DNA of 23,951 nucleotides. It comes from Gemmatimonadota bacterium (GTDB lineage: Bacteria; Gemmatimonadota; Gemmatimonadetes; Gemmatimonadales; GWC2-71-9). This document shows, in pieces, positions 18,329 through 23,951 of this stretch. The notes beneath the pieces are model-generated. The model had not been told where the DNA came from. It made no database searches and saw only the letters and a program-made list of their open reading frames with translations. The stretch's first letter is position 1, and each line of letters starts with the position of its first letter. The stretch spans positions 1-23,951 of the forward strand of contig JADKJZ010000013.1 in the NCBI GenBank assembly GCA_016720805.1, in the 5' to 3' direction. Made by a program: the position numbers and the translations under genes.

Positions 18329-21300
18329 CACGCGTCTTGCGCGCGGCCTGTCGGCCGCCGTGGTGCTGCTGTCGCTGCTCGTCGGCCGCGCCCCGGCGCA
18401 GTCCGGCGCCAATCCGCACGGTCCGGCGATCGGGGCCTGTGCCACCTGCCACCGTCGAGGGGTGGAAGCCGGTGCGGATCGCCGCCACCTTCCGGCACGC
18501 CGAGCGGACCTTCCCGCTCGTTGGGGCGCATGCGACGGCGACCTGTACCGCCTGCCATACGACGCTGGAGTTCTCGAAGACCAAGGCGACCTGCGCCTCA
18601 TGCCACCAGGACGTCCACCGCAGCGAGCTCGGCACCCAGTGCGCGCGATGCCATACCACGCGCAGCTTCACCGACCAGGCGCGGCTCTCCCGCCTGCACG
18701 AGGAAAATCAGTTCCCGCTCCGCGAAACGCACGTGGCGACCGCCTGCGGGGCGTGTCACGCCGACCAGCGCCAGGCAGCCCCAGTTCGCGAATCGTCCGT
18801 CGACCTGCATCAGCTGCCACAAGGCCGACTACGACAAGGCGGCTGCGCCGAAGCACTCGGCGGCCGGCTTCCCGACCAACTGCCTGACCTGCCACAGCGA
18901 GACGGCGTGGCGCGGTGCCCCGTTCGACCACCAGACGACCCAATTCCCGCTGACCGGGGCGCACCAGGCGACCCAGTGCGCGACCTGTCACGCCGACGGC
19001 GTCTATCGCGGCAAACCGACGACGTGCGTCTCGTGTCACCGGTCGCAGTTCGACCAGACCAGGATGCCGGCGCACACCGCGGCCGCCTTCTCCACCGATT
19101 GTACCACCTGCCACACCACCACGGTGTGGCGCGGGGCGACGTTCGACCACAGCACCACCACGTTCCGCTGACCGGTGGGCACCGGGCGACGCAGTGCGCC
19201 GCCTGCCATACCGATGGCGTCTTCAGGGAAGGCCACGAGCTGCGTGTCCGTGCCATCGCCCCAATTTCGACCAGACCAAGACGCCGCCGCATGCCTGGCA
19301 GGGCTTCTCGACCGATTGCGCCACCTGCCCACACGACGACACGGTGGCTCAGCACACCGTTCAATCACACGACGACCCGCTTCCCGTTGACCGGCGGACG
19401 CAGCCGCTCACCTGCGCCTCGTGTCACTCGGACGGCGTGTACAAGAACAAGTCGATGACCTCCGTCTCCTGTCACCGGCAGAACTTCGACCGCACGACGG
19501 TGCCCCGCACGTCGCCGCTGGCTACTCCACCGATTGCCAGCCGCCACAACTCGACAGCATGGCTCGCGCGGGCTTCAATCACAACACCACCCGCTTCCCG
19601 CTGACCGGCGGGCACCGCAATGGTCACCTGCGCGTCGTGCCATGCCGATGGCGTCTACCGTGGCCGGTCGATGACCTGCGTCTCGTGCCACCGGCAGGCT
19701 TCGATCAAGCCCGGACGCCGCCGCACGCGTCGGCGGGCTTCTCGACCGAATGCACCACCTGCCACACCACGACGCGGTGGCAGGGCGGGACGTTCAACCA
19801 CTCGACCACGCAGTTCCCGCTCACGGGTGGCCACCTGACCGCGACGTGCGTCTCGTGCCACGCCGACGGCGTGTATCGCGGCAAGTCGCAGACCTGCGTG
19901 TCGTGCCATCCCACCAACTACGACGCCACTCGGACGCCGGCGCACGCGGCACACCGGCTACTCGTCCGACTGTACCACCTGCCACACGACGACCCCGTGG
20001 CTCGGCGCCAACTTCAATCACAGCACGACGCAGTTCCCGCTGACCGGCGGCCACCTCACGGCGACCTGCGCCTCGTGTCACGCCGACGGTGTGTACCGGG
20101 GCAAGCCGACCACCTGCATCTCGTGTCACCGCACCAACTACGACGCCACCCGGACGCCGACCCACGCGGCTGCGGGGTACTCAAACGGACTGCACCGACC
20201 TGCCCACACCACGACCCAGTGGCTCGGTGCGGCGTCCAATCACAACACGACCCGCTTCCCGCTGACGGGTGGCCACCTCACGGCGACCTGTGCACCGTGT
20301 CACGCGGATGGGGTCTACCGGGGCAAACCCACGGCCTGCCTGTCGTGTCACCGAGGCCGACTTCACGCGGACCACCACGCCGCCGCACGCCGCCGCGGGC
20401 TTCGCGACCGGCTCGTTAGCCTGTCACACCACGACCCGGTGGGAGGACGCCACGTTCAATCACGGCACCACGCGCTTCCCGCTGACCGGCGGTCACCGGG
20501 CGGCCTCATGCGCGGAAATATCACGCCGACAACGTCTACCGCGGCCAATCGACTGGCCGTCTCGTGTCACCGCACCGACTATGACGGGACGCGGACGCGG
20601 CACATGCCGCGGCAGGCAACTCACCGACTGCACCACCTGTCACACCACCACCCGGTGGCAGAATGCGACGTTCAACCACAGCACCACCCGCTTCCGCTGA
20701 CCGGTGGCCACCTGACGGCGACCTGTGCGTCGTGCCATGCCGATGGGGTCTACGCCACCAAGCCGACGACCTGCGTGTCGTGCCACCGCACCAACTACGA
20801 TGCGACCCGCACCCTTCCGCCCACGCGGCGGCAGGCTCTCGACCGACTGCACCACCTGCCCACCACCACCGCAGTGGCTCGGCGCGACGTTCAATCACGG
20901 CACCACCCAGTTCCGCTCACCCGGAGCGCACCGGGCCAGTGAGCTGCGCGAGCTGTCACTTCGACGGTGTCTATCATGGCAAACCGACGACCTGCATCTC
21001 CTGCCACCAGACGGATTTCGGTGGGACGACGACGCCGCCACGCCGCGTAACCGGCTTCTCGACGACTTGCACGCCTGCCACCACGACGACGCGGTGGGAG
21101 GGCGACCTTCAACCATGGCGACGGCGTTCCCTCTGACCGGCGCGCACGTCACGACCACCTGCGCCTCGTGCCACCGGAACAACGTCTATCGCATTGCCGG
21201 CGACCTACCATCTCCTGCCACCAGCAGGACTACACCTCGGCGACCAATCCGTGCTCTCGGGGTCGCGTTCCCCGACGACCTGTGCCACCTGCCACACCAC

Positions 21301-21585
21301 GACGCGCTGGCAGGGCGACGTTCGATCGACGGCCCGTACTTCCCGATCTACTCGGGCAATCACCGTGGCCGTTGGGCGAGCTGTGCCACCTGCCACACGG
21401 CCCCGGGCAACTACGCGGTCTACACCTGCATGAGCTCCGGGCTGCCTTTCGCGCACGAGCACCGATTCCGAACACCGCGGACGGGGCAACGGCTCCAGTA
21501 CGTCGCGACCGCCTGCTACTCCTGTCACCCGCGGGGTCGATCGCGAGCAACGCATGGAGCCAAACGGGCGCGGTGGCGATGGTGA
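18325..21585 (+). CDS. Giant tandem-repeat multihaem c-type cytochrome, about 43 haem sites, frameshifted
   Basis: It starts at ATG 18325, overlapping the stop of the first cytochrome, with a signal peptide ('LSAAVVLLSLLVGRAPAQS' in a shifted frame). It has about 1085 residues. I count about 31 intact CxxCH motifs and about a dozen more damaged by indels or substitutions, so about 43 in all. The N-terminal part (to about 18970) has irregular pairs. From 18977 the protein is 11 near-identical repeats of about 73 residues, each with three CxxCH and three further conserved His. The last unit is followed by 'CATCHTAPGNY' and 'CYSCHP'. The stop TGA at 21585 overlaps the ATG of the barrel gene by seven bases. 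At one haem per about 25 residues the haems should be in near contact along the chain. I infer a long electron wire in or across the cell envelope. Confidence 0.85.
18977..21388 (+). repeat. Eleven tandem ~218-bp units, each encoding a three-haem module
   Basis: The first haem Cys codon of each unit is at 18977, 19195, 19413, 19629, 19847, 20067, 20289, 20509, 20724, 20945 and 21160. The mean spacing is 218.3 bases, close to 73 codons (219). Departures of one to four bases mark frame-shifting indels. Each unit reads: CxxCH-ADGVYRGKPTT-CVSCH, then 'RTNYDATRTPxH' and 'AAAGYSTD', then CTTCH, then 'TTRWxGATFNHxTTxFPLTGGH', given here in fragments. DNA identity between neighbouring units is high by eye. 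These repeats lie inside the giant cytochrome gene and are coding, not CRISPR. Confidence 0.9.
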
Positions 21586-23241
21586 TCATCGGTCTCGGCT
21601 TGCCTTCAGCGTGCCTCAGCGCACGCAGATCACGGCGCCGGGAAGTCGACCCCGAAGAGTGCGCCGAAGCCCCGCCGACCTCCGCCGCCAAGGGAACCGA
21701 CAAAGACCGCGGCCGTCCCCGCGAAGGCCGTGGTCACGCCTCCGCCATCGGTCACTCCCCGGAGTTGGGCGGCGGTGACCTATGTCAACGGTGCGACCAT
21801 TTATCTCTCGGTCCCGGCAGCAAGCAGGGCGTCAAGGAAGGGACGATCTTCACAGTGGTACGCGCCGGACAGACCGTCGGCGAACTCTCCGCGAGCTTCG
21901 TCTCCTCGAGGCGCACCGCCTGCACCGTCACGCGAGTAACAGCGCGATCACGGTGGGCGACTCGGTCTCGTTCGTGCCCGTCGTGGTGGAACAGGTGCCA
22001 ACCACGCTCACCGCCGCGGGGAGCCGGCCCGTCACGCGTGCGGGGACTCGTCGGTCCCCAGTGCGCGGGCGGGTCGGACTCCGCTACCTCACCATCAATC
22101 AGCCCGGTGGCACCACGTTGCGGCAGCCCTCGGTGGATTTGCGGCTCGACGGCGCACAGATCGGCGGTTCATCGATGGGGCTTGCCGTCGATAATGGACA
22201 CGGCGCGAGTGTCACCGGCGGCTCGTCGTCTGCCACGTCCACACCAGCGGGGGCCACCCGCGCCTATCAGGCGGCGCTTATTCGGCAGAGTTCTCCGACC
22301 GGCACCCGTCTCGCCATGGGTCGCCAGTTTCGCGACCGTCCTCGCCCATCGGCACTTCTTCGATGGCGTCGCCTCGACGTGAATGGCGGCAAGTGGAGTG
22401 GCGGTGGAACGAGTCGGCACCATGCCGGATGGCGGCAGCTACGCCCCCTCAGCGGCGACCACCGAGGCGGGCTCTGGCTGCAGCGGCACAGCGCCCGGGG
22501 GGCGCATCGCCACCGTGGGCGCGACGGTCAGCGCCATCGGCTCCCTACAATCGCCGGCGAGATTGACCGGGGTTCGCCTGCGCGGGACCGCTCAACACGC
22601 GGTGGTCTCGGTCTACGCCGCCAGGAGATCGACGTCAATCGCGGATGGAAGGCGGCAGGCCGAGGTCATTCGCGACCTTCACCTCTCCGTCTTGACGGCC
22701 CAGGTGAGCTTGTAGGCCGAGCGTTGTCGGTCTCAGGTGGCCTCGACCCGCGCCGCAGCGTCACCTCTACCGCGACTTCGTCAATCCGGGATCGCCTTTG
22801 ACGACGCGCTGCGGCGGGGCCGGTGGGGCGAGTCTCGCTCCGCCCGTCGCGACACTTCCCGGTTGACGGTGACATCCGCTCCAGTGGCGGGGATCGGAAG
22901 GGAAGTCCAGGCCGTCACCGCCTCCGCTCCCGACGACGCAACTGACGCCCCTCGGCCTCGGCCTCCGCGCCCGCACCACCCAGGTACACCGGCGCGATCA
23001 CCGAGGGCGACTCTCGTCGGTGGCGGTCGAAGTCGCCCAGGGCAAGCCGTCCGCCCCTCTCCCCCAACGCCGGGGTCCGGACCAGTCTCGCCCTCGGCCC
23101 GGCCTCCCTGCCACCCGCCTCACCTGGCCCGGTGGTGACCTCGATGACGCCGTGGGCCGGTCGCTCTACATGATGCTCTCCACCTACCGCGAGTCGAGGA
23201 CAGGCTCGGCGTCAAGTTGCAGACGCCAACTGACGGCTTAG
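21579..23241 (+). CDS. Predicted outer-membrane beta-barrel protein partner of the cytochromes, frameshifted
   Basis: It starts at ATG 21579 inside the end of the cytochrome gene, with a short hydrophobic leader ('MVIIGLGLAFSVPQ' after one base is restored near 21601). A Pro/Lys-rich linker follows. A small beta domain comes next ('VTYVNGATIYLSVPAASKQG', 'VKEGTIFTVVRAGQTVGEL', 'AITVGDSVSFVPV'), similar to periplasmic SH3-like domains. From about 22065 the sequence alternates polar and hydrophobic residues in strands ('RGRVGLRYLTINQPGG', 'QPSVDLRLDGAQIGG', 'ALSVSGGLDPRRSV', 'RSLYMMLSTYRES'), the pattern of an outer-membrane barrel. It has about 550 residues. Many frame breaks occur, so the exact end (TAG 23241) is uncertain. 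Position and co-translation with the giant cytochrome suggest that it holds the cytochrome in, or connects it across, the outer membrane. This is inference. Confidence 0.65.
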
Positions 23242-23472
23242 TGACCTGGCCGGTTTTACCCAGAGGGAGGAAGACGTAAGACGTGACAGGTGACAACGTG
23301 ACAGGTGGCTATCGGCGACCCGTTTGACCACTGACCAGTCTGACCTCTTCCCCGTGACCCCTCACCGGTTACCTCGGCGCTCACCACTCTACGCCCAATC
23401 TTCGGTACCAACTCCCCCATCGCCCCACCGAGGTTTCCTCATTGCTGACTCGCTCCCGGTCGCTCACGGTCC
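23242..23472. other. Non-coding gap between the conduit operon and the peptidase
   Basis: About 230 bases with no convincing gene. They lie where the N-terminal half of the following peptidase would be expected. A short direct repeat is present at 23281-23307. No clear promoter or terminator hairpin was found by eye. Confidence 0.4.
23281..23307. repeat. 12-bp exact direct repeat, 15-bp period
   Basis: ACGTGACAGGTG occurs at 23281-23292 and again at 23296-23307, separated by ACA. A related ACGTAAG lies just upstream. It could be a regulator site, a small intergenic repeat family or an assembly scar. Confidence 0.6.
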
Positions 23473-23951
23473 GGCACCGACGGGAAGCAGGTGGCGCAGG
23501 CGATGATCGTCGACCTGCAGTCGAAGCAGGACATGGAGCGCTATCGCGGCAAGCTGGCCGGCATGGCGATCCTCTCGACCCCGCCGGCGGCCATCGACAT
23601 CGCCGCGATGACGAATGGCGTGCGGCGTCGGACGGAAAGCGGAACTGGGTTCGCTGGAGCGCGTGGTCATCTGTCACGCGGCCGGCCCCAGCGCCGCTGT
23701 GCGGTCGGAATCCAAACAATGCTGCTCACGGCGGTCGAGAAGATGGCCTTCTACAAGGCGGAAGGCGTGGTCGTCGTCTTTTAGTGCGAGAGCGGCTGGC
23801 TCGGCGCCGTGCGCCTTCTCGCGGCCTGGCTCCGCGGACCGGTGGTCGCGCGATGGGGACCTCGCCGCACCGGTGATCGTGGCCGTGACGCGGGCACTGA
23901 CCCCCGGATGTACCAGTTCTCCAGCGTTTGATACCGATGAAGGTCGAGGTC
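23473..23951 (+). pseudogene. M28-like peptidase (PA-domain region), fragment cut by the window edge
   Basis: 'GTDGKQVAQAMIVDLQ', 'ERYRGKLAGMAILSTPPAAI' and 'TAVEKMAFYKAEGVVVVF' match the protease-associated insert of exported M28-family (carboxypeptidase Q-like) peptidases. The tail at 23870-23951 reads as 'PVIVAV' and, in another frame, 'RMYQF ... IPMKVEV', which fits the same domain. The signal peptide and about the first 150 residues expected upstream are missing, since the conduit operon ends only 230 bases before. At least three frame changes and an in-frame TAG at 23782-23784 interrupt it. The zinc-binding catalytic domain would lie beyond the right edge. It may be a truncated relic, or a good gene damaged by a collapsed or misjoined assembly; the sequence alone cannot decide. 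Confidence 0.55.

Noticed and set aside
17427..20863. CxxCP sequences as a new haem-binding motif
   Set aside because: Each also shifts the frame and is explained by one extra C in a normal CxxCH.
18977..21388. Regular ~218-bp spacing as a possible CRISPR or satellite array
   Set aside because: Units are coding, 73 codons long and carry haem motifs; no short palindromic repeat with unique spacers.
1..23951. tRNA, rRNA, insertion sequence or prophage
   Set aside because: None recognised on either strand: no tRNA-like cloverleaf, transposase or integrase motifs were seen.

Overview
The window is high-G+C bacterial DNA. It most resembles a Gemmatimonadota-type genome, by inference only: it has a beta-propeller (sortilin/BNR-like) secreted protein, a Ser/Thr kinase with TolB-like and TPR regions, an Ig-like lipoprotein, short DUF-type redox membrane proteins and very large multihaem c-type cytochromes. 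No 16S or ribosomal gene is present to confirm this. Reading frames are broken by many single-base indels at 1-560 and from about 5.6 kb onward, while about 0.6-5.6 kb is intact. Several proteins could be followed only by joining frames, and I treat most breaks as probable sequencing or assembly error in otherwise real genes.

Left part (1-5602). The 5' end of a secreted beta-propeller gene leaves the window on the minus strand. A minus-strand operon follows: a GAF-HisKA sensor kinase with a DosS/DevS-like GAF motif, an OmpR-family regulator, and a small channel-like membrane protein coupled by an ATGA overlap. Divergent to it is a hypothetical protein. Next is a plus-strand redox trio: a four-helix protein with one His near each helix, a second His-containing membrane protein, and a Tat-exported Rieske protein.

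Middle (5622-13731). Here lie a large Ig-like lipoprotein gene, a Ser/Thr protein kinase with TolB-like and TPR regions, a small hypothetical protein, a beta-carbonic anhydrase overlapping a DUF4405/cytochrome-b561-like protein, and a membrane protein with a double zinc ribbon.

Right part (13966-23241) is the notable region. Five tightly packed plus-strand genes encode, in order: an inner-membrane cytochrome-b-like protein; a membrane-anchored ferredoxin/FAD oxidoreductase with two Fe-S motifs; a multihaem cytochrome with about 23 haem sites; a second, larger cytochrome with about 43 haem sites, most in 11 tandem repeats of about 218 bp; and a predicted outer-membrane beta-barrel. The gene order suggests an electron conduit from NAD(P)H or quinol through the periplasm to the outer membrane, that is, a candidate extracellular electron-transfer system. 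The window ends in a broken M28-like peptidase fragment preceded by a short direct repeat.
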